Shown: positions 9,906 through 18,509 of the stretch, one piece after another
How the letters are laid out: each line of letters opens with the position of its first letter
Numbering within the stretch: the first letter of the stretch is position 1
Assembly (NCBI GenBank): GCA_004321805.1
Contig: SGZV01000007.1
Span: forward strand, 1 to 57,648
Length of the DNA: 57,648 nucleotides
DNA from: an alpha proteobacterium HIMB59
GTDB lineage: Bacteria; Pseudomonadota; Alphaproteobacteria; HIMB59
Direction: 5' to 3'
Position numbers and translations under genes: made by a program
Notes under the pieces: generated by a model
Seen by the model: only the letters and a program-made list of their open reading frames with translations
What the model was told of the DNA's origin: nothing
Databases searched by the model: none

Positions 9906-10940
9906 ATGTATCGAAGAGGGTTTTTAAAAAAAATTTTTTTAATAAGCACAGGTTTACTTACTCTAAAAATGAAACTATTTGCTAATGAAATTTTAAAACC
10001 TTTTAATTTAGAAAATGGAGTTTTTATAAATAACTTTATAGGGCATCGAAAAAATTTTAAGGATTTCTGGAAATGGAGAAAAGAGTCAAAAAGACCAGAT
10101 CCCATGAGCTTCCCACTAGCTCACAATGATCCTCAATATTTGCAACAAAACAAGTCTGATAAAACTTTAACATGGGTAGGCCACGCAACATTTCTCTTAC
10201 AAATAGATGGATACAACATTTTAACCGATCCTCATTTCAGCAAAAGAGCTTCCCCATTATCATTTATGGGGCCTGAAAGAACCACACCACCAGGACTGCA
10301 AATTGAAGACTTACCTGTGATTGATTTAGTTGTAATTTCTCATAATCACTACGATCATCTTGATAGTCAATCAATAAAATCCCTAATAAAAAGGCAAAAA
10401 AATAATCAACCTATTTTTTTTGTACCTTTGAAACTTAAGACGACTCTCCAAAATTTTGGTGCGTTAAACATTATAGAACATGAATGGTGGCAGGCTAGTC
10501 AATATAAACAATTAGAGATATGTTCTGTTCCAGTTCAACATTGGAGTAAAAGATCATTAAGCGATACCAACAAAACACTTTGGTGTGGATGGGTAATAAA
10601 ATCTAAAAATTTTCAATATTTGTTTGTCGGTGATACTGGATATTCAAAAGATTTTAAAAATATTCAAAAAAAATTTGGTCCCATGGATTTAGCCTCAATA
10701 CCTATTGGCGCTTATGAGCCAAGATGGTTTATGAAAGATGCTCATTGTAATGTAGAAGAAGCAATACAAATTCACAAAGATATCAAATCTAAAAAATCTA
10801 TAGCCATGCATTGGGGAACATTTCAGTTAACTGATGAACCAATGGATGAGCCCATTCAGCTCTTAAATAAATTAACTAAAAAATTAAATTATTCTAATCA
10901 GTTTGTTGCAGTTAAACACGGCGAGACTATTAAAATTTAA
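9906..10940 (+). CDS. Metallo-beta-lactamase-fold hydrolase with Tat-like signal (NAPE-PLD/UlaG-like)
   Basis: A 344-residue MBL-fold protein. The metal motif HNHYDHLD is at 146-153, preceded by GHATFLLQIDGYNILTDPHFS, which is characteristic of the NAPE-PLD/RomA/UlaG branch rather than true beta-lactamases. The extreme N-terminus YRRGFLKKIFLIS matches a twin-arginine motif (RRxFLK) followed by a hydrophobic segment, so export in folded form is likely. A phospholipid or lipid-phosphodiester substrate is plausible from the family but not shown. The 67-aa membrane gene abuts it on the opposite strand. Confidence 0.82.
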   Translation: MYRRGFLKKIFLISTGLLTLKMKLFANEILKPFNLENGVFINNFIGHRKNFKDFWKWRKESKRPDPMSFPLAHNDPQYLQQNKSDKTLTWVGHATFLLQIDGYNILTDPHFSKRASPLSFMGPERTTPPGLQIEDLPVIDLVVISHNHYDHLDSQSIKSLIKRQKNNQPIFFVPLKLKTTLQNFGALNIIEHEWWQASQYKQLEICSVPVQHWSKRSLSDTNKTLWCGWVIKSKNFQYLFVGDTGYSKDFKNIQKKFGPMDLASIPIGAYEPRWFMKDAHCNVEEAIQIHKDIKSKKSIAMHWGTFQLTDEPMDEPIQLLNKLTKKLNYSNQFVAVKHGETIKI

Positions 10941-11144
10941 CTAATGGCTAATCATAAATGTTATCAATAACAATATTAGAAAGCCGCTCAAATATTTTTG
11001 ATTATATTTTCTGATTAAACAAACTAACCCTGCTATACTAAAAAGAATACTAAACCATCCAAGTGTCCAAGAACCACCTTCAAATATTTGAAATAACCCT
11101 CTTAGTAAGAATAATGAAAAAATTAAGTAGAACATAGTATTCAT
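10941..11144 (-). CDS. Small membrane protein, 67 aa
   Basis: A 67-residue, very hydrophobic protein with about two to three membrane segments (YLIFSLFLLRGLFQIF, LGWFSILFSIAGLVCLI, LSGFLILLLITFMI) separated by a short basic loop RKYNQKY. I do not recognise a family. Its stop directly abuts that of the MBL-fold gene on the other strand. Hydrophobic ORFs can arise by chance in AT-rich DNA, but the gene-to-gene packing supports it. Confidence 0.55.
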   Translation of the reverse strand: MNTMFYLIFSLFLLRGLFQIFEGGSWTLGWFSILFSIAGLVCLIRKYNQKYLSGFLILLLITFMISH

Positions 11145-11188
11145 ATAAGTTTATTATTTAAAAAAAGAGTAATTAAATCAACCGTAAG

Positions 11189-11226
11189 GTTCTGTGGTGA
11201 AACAGATATCACACTTGACTACGGAT
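11189..11226 (+). pseudogene. 5'-half copy of tRNA-Arg(ACG)
   Basis: Bases 11189-11226 match 37 of 38 positions of the intact tRNA-Arg at 11849-11886, from the acceptor 5' strand through the anticodon loop. The mismatch is G to A at 11204 in the D loop. Identity stops abruptly after ACGGAT and no 3' half follows, so it cannot fold into a tRNA. It lies in the 196-base gap before the cupin gene. It looks like the scar of a partial duplication or an integration event using the tRNA as attachment site. Confidence 0.85.
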
Positions 11227-11296
11227 ATCCTATGTCTCTTTAATTCATTTATTCTCAATACTATTATGAGAGCTTTAACAACATTTTATCTATGTT

Positions 11297-11316
11297 GTCC
11301 GTAATGAGTCCGTAAT
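11297..11316 (+). repeat. Direct repeat GTCCGTAAT x2
   Basis: GTCCGTAAT occurs at 11297-11305 and again at 11308-11316, separated by GA (11-base period, one helical turn). It lies between the tRNA fragment and the end of the cupin gene. It could be a protein-binding site or residue of the event that duplicated the tRNA; no function is established. Confidence 0.45.
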
Positions 11317-11340
11317 TAAGATATAGCTAAAAATTTAATT

Positions 11341-11772
11341 TTAAGGAGAGGTTGTAAACTTTATACCTTCTGCACCAATACCCACTATCAGCGCTTTAAG
11401 TGTTATGTCACCTAAATTTTTTCCGTAATGAACACTTTTACTATCTTCTATGTATGCTTTACCAGGTTTGTAAATAGTAACAGTTCCGTCTTCCCATGTA
11501 TATGTCATCTCTCCTTCCATAATGTAAATATAAACAGGGTAAGAATGAACATGGTTCGGAGTTACACCACCAGGAGGCACTTCAACTATAAATGACACTA
11601 TTTCAGCTTTTCCATCAGGATAATATATTTCATTTCCTAATATTGTAGTTGCAGATTTTAGAACAGGGGAAATTTTAGTTTTGAGATGTTCTTCAGAATA
11701 TAAAAATCCAAAACTAAATAGAAAAATTGAAAAAAAAAATATAAAACTTAATTTTTTAATATAAACATACAT
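11341..11772 (-). CDS. Secreted cupin-domain protein
   Basis: A 143-residue protein with an N-terminal signal peptide (LSFIFFFSIFLFSFGFLYS) and a single cupin barrel. Cupin motif 1 appears as PPGGVTPNHVHSYPVYIYIMEGE and motif 2 around PGKAYIEDSKSVHYGKN, giving histidines suitable for metal binding. Periplasmic cupins of this type have no settled function. The gene is enclosed between a truncated and an intact copy of tRNA-Arg, which suggests it was carried in or left behind by a recombination event. Confidence 0.82.
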   Translation of the reverse strand: MYVYIKKLSFIFFFSIFLFSFGFLYSEEHLKTKISPVLKSATTILGNEIYYPDGKAEIVSFIVEVPPGGVTPNHVHSYPVYIYIMEGEMTYTWEDGTVTIYKPGKAYIEDSKSVHYGKNLGDITLKALIVGIGAEGIKFTTSP

Positions 11773-11848
11773 GTAAACTCTTATAACATCTAAAAAAATA
11801 TTATTTATTGCAAATGAGTAATATATATATTTAAAAATAGAAATAATG

Positions 11849-11922
11849 GTTCTGTGGTGAAACGGATATCACACTTGACTACGGATCAAGAATTCAGGGT
11901 TCGAATCCTTGCAGAACCGCCA
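11849..11922 (+). tRNA. tRNA-Arg(ACG)
   Basis: Cloverleaf drawn by hand. Acceptor GGTTCTG pairs with CAGAACC at 11912-11918; anticodon stem CTTGA pairs with TCAAG around loop CTACGGA, giving anticodon ACG; T stem CAGGG/CCTTG encloses TTCGAAT. The discriminator is G and CCA is encoded (11920-11922). The ACG anticodon implies A34-to-inosine editing by TadA. The panC stop codon on the other strand starts at the next base. Confidence 0.95.
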
Positions 11923-12753
11923 TTATAATTCGATATTATCAATCAGCCTCGTCTGTCCTTTATAAATTGCATAAAATAATCTCGCATCAGAAATATCACC
12001 CTCAATTTCTAAAGAATTAGCATTCCTGAATTCAAAATAATCAAATTCCTGATCGACAAGATTTGTTATGAAGTTTTTTGCTAATGTATTGGCTTCCTTA
12101 ATTTGAATTTTTTTATCAAAACTTTTAGTAAATTGAATAGCAGAGCTATGGAAGTCAATAAATTCTTGTAATTGTTTTTTACTTAAATTTTCATTTCTTG
12201 AAGAATAAGCTATTCCCTCTTCCTGTCTTTCAGTTGGTATCGATATAATTTTTAAATTTGTGAATTTTTCCTCAATAAATTTCTCTACAATTTTTAATTG
12301 CTGATAATCTTTTTGACCAAAGTAAACTTTGTTAGCGTGCACTATTGAAAAAAATTCATTAAGGACTGTAGTTACCCCATCAAAATGTCCAGGGCGAAAT
12401 CGATCACATAAAATATTTTGAAAATATTTATTTTTTAATATTGGCTTGTCATCTGGATATATTTCTTCAGAAGAAGGTTCAAATATTACATCAACATTAT
12501 GAGACTCACAAAAATCATAGTCCCTACCCTTATTGCGAGGGTATTTATCAAAATCTTCCTTTTTATTAAATTGTTTTTCGTTAACAAAAATACTTATAAC
12601 AGTTTTTTGATTATCGTTTTGAGATTGTTTGAACAATTTTCCATGACCTTGATGCAGGGCACCCATTGTAGGGACATAGCCTATGGAATACCCTTTTTCT
12701 TGATAAGCTTTCAAATAGAGCTTCAGGTGCGAAATATCTTTAATTATCAACAT
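11923..12753 (-). CDS. panC: Pantothenate synthetase
   Basis: Condenses pantoate and beta-alanine with ATP to make pantothenate for coenzyme A. The protein has 276 residues. The nucleotidyltransferase HxGH-type motif appears in VPTMGALHQGH (His34, His37), with the FGQKDYQQL block near 150 and a KMSK-like SSRNENLS segment, all as in the family. No panB or panD is adjacent. It ends exactly at the CCA of the convergent tRNA-Arg, leaving no room for a separate terminator. Confidence 0.95.
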   Translation of the reverse strand: MLIIKDISHLKLYLKAYQEKGYSIGYVPTMGALHQGHGKLFKQSQNDNQKTVISIFVNEKQFNKKEDFDKYPRNKGRDYDFCESHNVDVIFEPSSEEIYPDDKPILKNKYFQNILCDRFRPGHFDGVTTVLNEFFSIVHANKVYFGQKDYQQLKIVEKFIEEKFTNLKIISIPTERQEEGIAYSSRNENLSKKQLQEFIDFHSSAIQFTKSFDKKIQIKEANTLAKNFITNLVDQEFDYFEFRNANSLEIEGDISDARLFYAIYKGQTRLIDNIEL

Positions 12754-12827
12754 AATTAGATTTTAATTATTGACTTCATATCAATAATTGTTAAATGTAG
12801 GAACACTTTTTTAAAGGCATAATATAA

Positions 12828-12962
12828 ATGAAAAGAACATATCAACCAAGTCAGTTAGTTAGAAAAAGAAGACACGGGTTTCGCTCTCGTATGGCTACTG
12901 TTGGTGGTCGAAAAGTACTTAATGCTAGAAGAGCCAAAGGTCGAGCTCGACTATCTGCTTAA
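12828..12962 (+). CDS. rpmH: 50S ribosomal protein L34
   Basis: A 44-residue basic ribosomal protein of the large subunit. The sequence starts [20 protein letters not shown] and continues with [23 protein letters not shown], the near-universal L34 pattern. It stands immediately before rnpA (TTG start 4 bases after the stop), the conserved rpmH-rnpA pairing, so the two are surely co-transcribed. The 74-base gap with divergent panC should hold the promoter. Confidence 0.98.
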   Translation: MKRTYQPSQLVRKRRHGFRSRMATVGGRKVLNARRAKGRARLSA

Positions 12963-12965
12963 TTT

Positions 12966-13295
12966 TTGAGATTACCCACTCTTAAAAAATCATCACAATT
13001 CTCACATATTAGAAACAAAGGAAGTTTCTATAAATGTAAATATTTCAATGGCTTTTTTCTGAAAGATGAAAACCAAGATTCCTTTATACTGGGATTAGTT
13101 GCAAGCAAGAAGCTGGGAAATGCTGTTGAAAGAAATCGTGCCAAAAGAAGAGCGAGAGAGGCTATTCGCACAAGTAGCATGATTGGTAGCTTACAAGGTA
13201 TTCAATTTATTCTAATATTAAAAAAAACGGTCTTGAAAGTGCCATTTATTGATTTAAAACAAGAGATTGAAAAATTTTTAAATCATGACGATTAA
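12966..13295 (+). CDS. rnpA: Ribonuclease P protein component
   Basis: Protein cofactor of RNase P, which matures tRNA 5' ends. The protein has 109 residues and initiates at TTG (12966). The conserved RNR box is in [21 protein letters not shown] (about 46-64), and the upstream phenylalanine-rich substrate cleft region is preserved. It is between rpmH and yidD and overlaps yidD by 11 bases. Confidence 0.95.
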   Translation: MRLPTLKKSSQFSHIRNKGSFYKCKYFNGFFLKDENQDSFILGLVASKKLGNAVERNRAKRRAREAIRTSSMIGSLQGIQFILILKKTVLKVPFIDLKQEIEKFLNHDD

Positions 13296-13521
13296 AATTA
13301 AGCACATTTGGTATTTAGTATTTATAACTCCAATTAGGTTATACCAATTGTTTATCTCTCCCATGTTGCCTAACACATGTCGCCATCTTCCAACTTGCTC
13401 AGATTACACTATTGAGGCAATTAATGAATTTGGAGTAATGAAAGGAATAATAAAAGGTCTTCATCGAATTTTAAGATGTAATCCGCTTGGATCATCTGGA
13501 TACGACCCTGTAAAAAAATAA
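13285..13521 (+). CDS. yidD: Membrane protein insertion efficiency factor YidD
   Basis: A 78-residue amphipathic protein that assists YidC/Sec membrane insertion. The family core [16 protein letters not shown] and the [15 protein letters not shown]-terminal motif are both present. The start lies 11 bases inside rnpA and the gene ends one base before yidC, fitting the rpmH-rnpA-yidD-yidC operon. Confidence 0.96.
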   Translation: MTIKIKHIWYLVFITPIRLYQLFISPMLPNTCRHLPTCSDYTIEAINEFGVMKGIIKGLHRILRCNPLGSSGYDPVKK

Positions 13522-13522
13522 T

Positions 13523-15211
13523 ATGGAAAATCAAAAAAATCTTTTTTTAGCAATAGTTATCTCCATGGCTATCATCTTTGGATTTCAATTACTTGTACCA
13601 CAGCCTGAGAGGGCCCCTGTTTCGGAAGATCAAATTGTTGAACAAAGTTCTGTTGATCTCAACATACAAAATACAAATTCTCAAATTATTATTAACCGAG
13701 ATGAAGTTATAAGCAGCTCAGGTAGAGTTTCTTTTGATAATGGTAAAATTAAAGGATCAATTAATTTAGAGGGTGGAATTATTGATGATCTAGTTCTTGA
13801 AGAATTTAGAGAAACATTAGATCCAACATCTGATTTAATTGAATTTTTGAATCCCCTTGGTTCCCAAGATGCTTATTATCTTGATACTGGATGGGTCAGC
13901 TCCGATAATACTTTAGAGCTACCTAATAATAAGTCTATTTGGAAAACTGACAAAACTTCTATGGGGATTGATGATCCTGTTAAGCTCTTTTGGTCTAACT
14001 CTCAAGGTATTACTTTTGAAAAGATAATCTCTCTTGATGAGAATTACTTATTTAATGTTGATCAAAGAGTAATTAATAATTCTGATAAATCGTTTGATTT
14101 ATTTCCATTTGGCTTATCTAAAAGGCAGGGTATTCCTGATATGCAGAACTTTTTTATTCTTCATGAAGGACCTATATCTATTACCGACTCTGTACTTGAA
14201 GAATATGATTATGATGATCTAAAAGAAAAAAGAAAAATTAAACATACATCTGTAGGTGGATGGATAGGAATAACTGATAAATATTGGCAAACTGCTATTA
14301 TACCCAATCAAAACGAACCTATTACCCAAACTTACAGCTATAGTTTTGCAGAAAATGTAGATAATTTTCAGACTGATATCGTTGGTGAAAAAATTGCCGT
14401 ATCAAATGGAGCGAGCATTTCTCATAACTTTAAATTATTCGCAGGTCCTAAAATTGTTAGTGTTATTGATGCCTATGTGGAGGAATATGGGATTCAAGAA
14501 TTCGATCGATCAGTTGATTTTGGTTGGTTTTATTTTTTAACAAAACCTATTTTTAACGTTTTGCAGTTCGTATTTGGATATGTCGGAAACTTTGGCTGGT
14601 CTATTATTGTATTTACAATTTTAATGAGAATTTGTTTCTTTCCTTTAGCTCAGCAATCATTCAAATCAATGGCTAAGATGAAAAAACTAGGTCCTGAGAT
14701 GCAAAGATTAAAAGAGCAATATGGAGATGATAGGGCGGGAATGCAAAAAGAAATGATGGCTTTATATAAAAGAGAAAAAGCAAATCCAATTGCAGGATGC
14801 CTTCCTATCCTTTTACAAATTCCAGTATTCTTTGCTCTCTATAAAGTTTTATTTGTTACCATAGAAATGAGACATGCTCCTTTTATCGGTTGGATACATG
14901 ACTTATCTGCGCCCGATCCTCTTGGGCTACTAACTGCATTTGGTTTATTTGATTGGAATGTTCCCGGCATTCTCCAATTATTTAATATTGGCATATGGCC
15001 AATACTAATGGGTATATCCATGTTTTTACAACAGAAGTTAAATCCTGCACCAGTAGATAAAATGCAAGCCAAAATCTTTATGTTCTTGCCAATTGTTTTC
15101 ACTTTTGTTCTTGGAGGATTTGCAGCTGGCTTAGTTATTTACTGGACAACAAATAATGTGTTATCCATGGCCCAACAATATATTATTCAAAGAAAAATTA
15201 TGAAGAGTTAA
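13523..15211 (+). CDS. yidC: Membrane protein insertase YidC
   Basis: Inner-membrane insertase of the Oxa1/YidC family, 562 residues, the long Gram-negative form. It has an N-terminal transmembrane anchor (LFLAIVISMAIIFGFQLLV), a large periplasmic beta domain to about 320, then the five-helix insertase core starting near NFGWSIIVFTILMRICFFPL, with a conserved arginine in that helix, the cytoplasmic hairpin (MKKLGPEMQRLKEQY) and the final NNVLSMAQQYIIQ helix. Its TAA overlaps the engB ATG (TAATG). Confidence 0.97.
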   Translation: MENQKNLFLAIVISMAIIFGFQLLVPQPERAPVSEDQIVEQSSVDLNIQNTNSQIIINRDEVISSSGRVSFDNGKIKGSINLEGGIIDDLVLEEFRETLDPTSDLIEFLNPLGSQDAYYLDTGWVSSDNTLELPNNKSIWKTDKTSMGIDDPVKLFWSNSQGITFEKIISLDENYLFNVDQRVINNSDKSFDLFPFGLSKRQGIPDMQNFFILHEGPISITDSVLEEYDYDDLKEKRKIKHTSVGGWIGITDKYWQTAIIPNQNEPITQTYSYSFAENVDNFQTDIVGEKIAVSNGASISHNFKLFAGPKIVSVIDAYVEEYGIQEFDRSVDFGWFYFLTKPIFNVLQFVFGYVGNFGWSIIVFTILMRICFFPLAQQSFKSMAKMKKLGPEMQRLKEQYGDDRAGMQKEMMALYKREKANPIAGCLPILLQIPVFFALYKVLFVTIEMRHAPFIGWIHDLSAPDPLGLLTAFGLFDWNVPGILQLFNIGIWPILMGISMFLQQKLNPAPVDKMQAKIFMFLPIVFTFVLGGFAAGLVIYWTTNNVLSMAQQYIIQRKIMKS

Positions 15212-15783
15212 TGAATAATGTCTCAGGCTATTTTAAAAAACAAACAAATTTTTTATTAAGCGCTACACAACCGAGACAGTATCCTAACGTTGTCTTCCCT
15301 GAAATATCTTTTATTGGAAGATCTAATGTTGGTAAATCTAGTTTAATCAATGCCATTTTTATGAAAAAATTAGCACATACATCTAACACGCCAGGTAAAA
15401 CTAGGCAGATTAATTTTTTTAACCATGGAGACTCTTTAATGGTAGCAGATCTTCCCGGGTATGGTTTTGCTAAAATTTCCCAATCAGAGGCATATAAAAT
15501 ATCAGATTTAGTCTCTCAATATTTAAGAACACGAGAAAATTTAAAAAAAATTTTTGTTCTAATAGATAATACTCTTGGTCCAAAAAAAATTGATATCGAA
15601 ATGATCGAGTCAATGAGAGACATTAAAGAGAAAATCTTTATCTGTTATACAAAAAGCGATAAAAAGATTAAAGAGAAGTCAGCTTTTTCAAAAGAATTAG
15701 AAAAATTTGACCATTTAATAGTCAGCTCAAAAACTAATAGCAATATTTTTGATGTCCAAAAAAAAATTTTAGAAATTTTATAA
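15211..15783 (+). CDS. engB: Ribosome biogenesis GTP-binding protein EngB/YsxC
   Basis: Essential small GTPase in large-subunit assembly, 190 residues. The G1 loop GRSNVGKSS is at 36-44, G2 threonine lies in SNTPGKTRQINFF, G3 is DLPGYG and G4 is TKSDK. It is translationally coupled to yidC. In many alphaproteobacteria argB follows engB; here it does not. Confidence 0.95.
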   Translation: MNNVSGYFKKQTNFLLSATQPRQYPNVVFPEISFIGRSNVGKSSLINAIFMKKLAHTSNTPGKTRQINFFNHGDSLMVADLPGYGFAKISQSEAYKISDLVSQYLRTRENLKKIFVLIDNTLGPKKIDIEMIESMRDIKEKIFICYTKSDKKIKEKSAFSKELEKFDHLIVSSKTNSNIFDVQKKILEIL

Positions 15784-15826
15784 ATATTCTTTGAAATTAT
15801 TTAAGAAAGCATTACTTTAGGCGCCT

Positions 15827-16510
15827 ATGAAACATGTATCTAATTGGGTGTTTGATCTAGACAACACCTTGTATAAAGCAGAATGTGGATTGTTTGATAA
15901 AGTTCATATTTTAATGGGAAAATTTATTGAAGAAAAATTAAATTTAAACTCTGGTGAAGCACAGGCTTTAAGATCTAAATACTATCATCAATATGGAACC
16001 ACTTTGCGAGGTTTGATGATTGAGCATCAAATCAATCCAGATGAATATTTAGATTATGTCCATCAAATTAACTATGATGTAGTAGAGCCCAATGAAAGTC
16101 TTCGTGACACAATTAAAGAGCTTCCTGGTAAAAAATTTATTTTTACAAATGCTAATTATGGGCATGTGGAAAAAGTTTTAGAAAAACTTCATATGACTAA
16201 CCTCTTTGATGGATGTTTTGACATCTCCGAAAGCGATTATCTTCCTAAGCCTCATAAAGAAATTTATGAAGCATTCCAAAATAAGTTTAATTTAGATAAC
16301 TCTAGTACTGCTATGTTTGAAGATTTACATATTAATCTTCGTGAGCCTTCAGCATTAGGTTGGCAAACAATATGGGTTACAAACAATATAGAGTATAATC
16401 TAAATAAAGATGTAAATCTTAAAGAAGACATCCAAAAAATCATGAATGAAAAAGAGTATATATCTCACGTAACTGATAATTTGGAAAATTTTTTAAATAA
16501 TTTATTATAG
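15827..16510 (+). CDS. HAD-superfamily pyrimidine 5'-nucleotidase
   Basis: A 227-residue haloacid dehalogenase phosphatase of the pyrimidine 5'-nucleotidase (SDT1-like) group. Motif I DLDNTLY carries the nucleophile Asp10 and Asp12; motif II is [10 protein letters not shown]; the later [21 protein letters not shown] supplies motif IV. This gene is habitually found between engB/argB and dapD in alphaproteobacteria, which supports the assignment. The substrate is inferred (UMP/CMP class), not shown. Confidence 0.88.
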   Translation: MKHVSNWVFDLDNTLYKAECGLFDKVHILMGKFIEEKLNLNSGEAQALRSKYYHQYGTTLRGLMIEHQINPDEYLDYVHQINYDVVEPNESLRDTIKELPGKKFIFTNANYGHVEKVLEKLHMTNLFDGCFDISESDYLPKPHKEIYEAFQNKFNLDNSSTAMFEDLHINLREPSALGWQTIWVTNNIEYNLNKDVNLKEDIQKIMNEKEYISHVTDNLENFLNNLL

Positions 16511-16517
16511 GAGAGGT

Positions 16518-17348
16518 ATGAGCAATAAAGAAACGATTGAAAAGCTATGGGATCAAAAAGATCAAATTAATTTTATTCAAGATCAAGACTCACAAAATGA
16601 AATCCTTAGTGTCTTAGAAAAGCTTGATAAAGGTGAATTAAGAGTTTGTGAAAAAATTGATGGCGATTGGCAAGTTCATCAGTGGCTTAAAAAAACAATT
16701 TTACTGAGTTTTCGAATTCAAGATATGGAATTAATTAACGGTGGCCCAAGTGTTGTTGAAGGAAATACCTCTTGGTGGGATAAAGTTCCTTCAAAATTTC
16801 AAAATTGGCAATCATCAGACTTTCAAGCTGCAGGTTTTAGAGCAGTTCCCAATTGTGTTGTAAGAAGATCAGCATATATAGCCAAAAGTGCTGTTCTGAT
16901 GCCCTGTTTTGTAAATCTTGGTGCCTATGTAGATGAGGGAACAATGGTTGATACCTGGGCTACCGTTGGTTCTTGTGCACAAGTTGGAAAAAATTGTCAT
17001 ATTTCTGGTGGTGCTGGTATCGGTGGAGTACTAGAACCCCTACAGGCTAATCCGGTTATAATTGAAGATAATTGCTTTATCGGTGCTCGTTCTGAAGTAG
17101 CAGAGGGTGTTATTATTGGAGAAGGGTCTGTTCTGTCAATGGGCGTATTTATAGGTGCCTCTACTAAAATTTATGATCGCGATACTGGAAAAGTTCACAT
17201 GGGTAAAGTTCCTCCGTATTCTGTAGTTGTTCCAGGGAACATGCCTAGTTCAAAAGGTGAGGCTTCATTATATTGTGCTGTTATTGTTAAAACTGTCGAT
17301 GAAAAAACAAGGTCTAAAACTTCAGTTAACGAACTACTTAGAGATTAA
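16518..17348 (+). CDS. dapD: Tetrahydrodipicolinate N-succinyltransferase
   Basis: Catalyses succinyl transfer to tetrahydrodipicolinate in the DAP/lysine pathway feeding peptidoglycan. The protein has 276 residues: a helical N-terminal domain (1-100) and a left-handed beta-helix of hexapeptide repeats, including [20 protein letters not shown] and the [21 protein letters not shown] segment. A GGAGAGGT ribosome-binding site precedes the ATG. It abuts dapE with no gap, so the two steps are co-expressed. Confidence 0.97.
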   Translation: MSNKETIEKLWDQKDQINFIQDQDSQNEILSVLEKLDKGELRVCEKIDGDWQVHQWLKKTILLSFRIQDMELINGGPSVVEGNTSWWDKVPSKFQNWQSSDFQAAGFRAVPNCVVRRSAYIAKSAVLMPCFVNLGAYVDEGTMVDTWATVGSCAQVGKNCHISGGAGIGGVLEPLQANPVIIEDNCFIGARSEVAEGVIIGEGSVLSMGVFIGASTKIYDRDTGKVHMGKVPPYSVVVPGNMPSSKGEASLYCAVIVKTVDEKTRSKTSVNELLRD

Positions 17349-18509
17349 ATGTTAGATACAATCGAACTCTCAAAGAAACTAATTTCTTTTGAGTCTGTAA
17401 CACCTGCCAAACAAGATATTTTTGATTTTTTAATAGAAACTTTTAAAGAACAGGGATTTACAACTAAACAACTTAATTTTGATGGTGATGGAAGTTATGA
17501 AGTTATCAATTTAATGGCAACTTTTGGGTCCCCCAATACAAATGCAAAACACTTTAATTTCCTATGCCATGTTGATGTTGTGCCCCCTGGTAACATTGAA
17601 GATTGGGACACTCATCCTTTTGAACCTACTATTAAAGATGGATATCTTTATGGTCGAGGGTCAGAAGATATGAAAGGTTGCACTGCAGCTAGTATGGTTA
17701 GTGTGTTTAAGTTTTTAAAAGATAACCCTGATTTTAATGGAACGATTAGTTTTATTATTACAGGCGACGAAGAGGCGGACTCAATTAATGGAGTTGATAA
17801 AGTAGTTAATTGGCTTCAAGAAAATAATATTCGCATCGATGGCTCTATTGCTACAGAGTCATCATCAGAAAAGATTATTGGAGATCAAATTAAAGTTGGT
17901 CGTAAAGGAGCTGTTGATATCCATATTGAAATTATTGGAAAACAAGGACATGCTGCTTATCCTCAACTTGCTCAAAATCCTGTTCATTGCATGTCTAAGA
18001 TCATATCTTTTTTTGATGATCAAACTTTAGATAATGGAGCAGAATATTTTGAACCCTCCTCTTTGCAATTCACACAAATCAATTTAAACAATAAAGCCAA
18101 GAATGTTATTCCAGAGAAAGTCATTACAGTTGCAGATATGCGATTTAATGATAATTGGGATAAAGAAAAAATTCAAAATTATTTTGAGGAACACTTATCT
18201 AGAATATGTAAAGAAAACAACTGCACTTATAATTTAAAATTAACTTTTCGTGGTCTTCCTTTCCAAGCCTTTGATAATCCTTTTACTATTGATTGTATTA
18301 ATGCAATTAAAGATGTTACTGGACTGGATGCAAAACAAGATACAGGTGGCGGAACATCAGATGCAAGATTTATGCAGCGAATTTGTCCTGTATTTGAATT
18401 TGGTACCATTAATAAAACTCTCCACAAAGTTAATGAATGTGTTTCAATTGATGATCTCAAAACAACAGAAAAGATTTATTACAAAACTTTAGAAAACTTT
18501 TTTAAATGA
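17349..18509 (+). CDS. dapE: Succinyl-diaminopimelate desuccinylase
   Basis: Zinc-dependent M20 amidohydrolase in lysine/DAP synthesis. The protein has 386 residues. Zinc ligands appear as H74-x-D76 (CHVDVVPPG), D107 (GRGSEDMKG), and the E141/E142 pair (TGDEEADS); a C-terminal histidine in NKTLHKVNE completes the site. The GRKGAVDIHIEIIGKQGHAAYP dimerisation-domain motif is present. It directly follows dapD and overlaps the peroxiredoxin gene as ATGA. Confidence 0.96.
   Translation: MLDTIELSKKLISFESVTPAKQDIFDFLIETFKEQGFTTKQLNFDGDGSYEVINLMATFGSPNTNAKHFNFLCHVDVVPPGNIEDWDTHPFEPTIKDGYLYGRGSEDMKGCTAASMVSVFKFLKDNPDFNGTISFIITGDEEADSINGVDKVVNWLQENNIRIDGSIATESSSEKIIGDQIKVGRKGAVDIHIEIIGKQGHAAYPQLAQNPVHCMSKIISFFDDQTLDNGAEYFEPSSLQFTQINLNNKAKNVIPEKVITVADMRFNDNWDKEKIQNYFEEHLSRICKENNCTYNLKLTFRGLPFQAFDNPFTIDCINAIKDVTGLDAKQDTGGGTSDARFMQRICPVFEFGTINKTLHKVNECVSIDDLKTTEKIYYKTLENFFK

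Noticed and set aside
9887-10105. 72-codon minus-strand frame under the MBL-fold gene start
   Set aside because: Antisense to a well supported gene with a recognisable Tat-type N-terminus.
5840-11340. Searched for a defence or mobile-element island in the accessory region
   Set aside because: No transposase, integrase, restriction, toxin-antitoxin or CRISPR repeat pattern was found; genes are ordinary small metabolic or envelope genes.
12754-12827. Promoter for rpmH (TTGACT near 12770, TTAAAT near 12791)
   Set aside because: Spacing is only 15 bases and the match is poor; many similar pairs occur by chance in AT-rich DNA.
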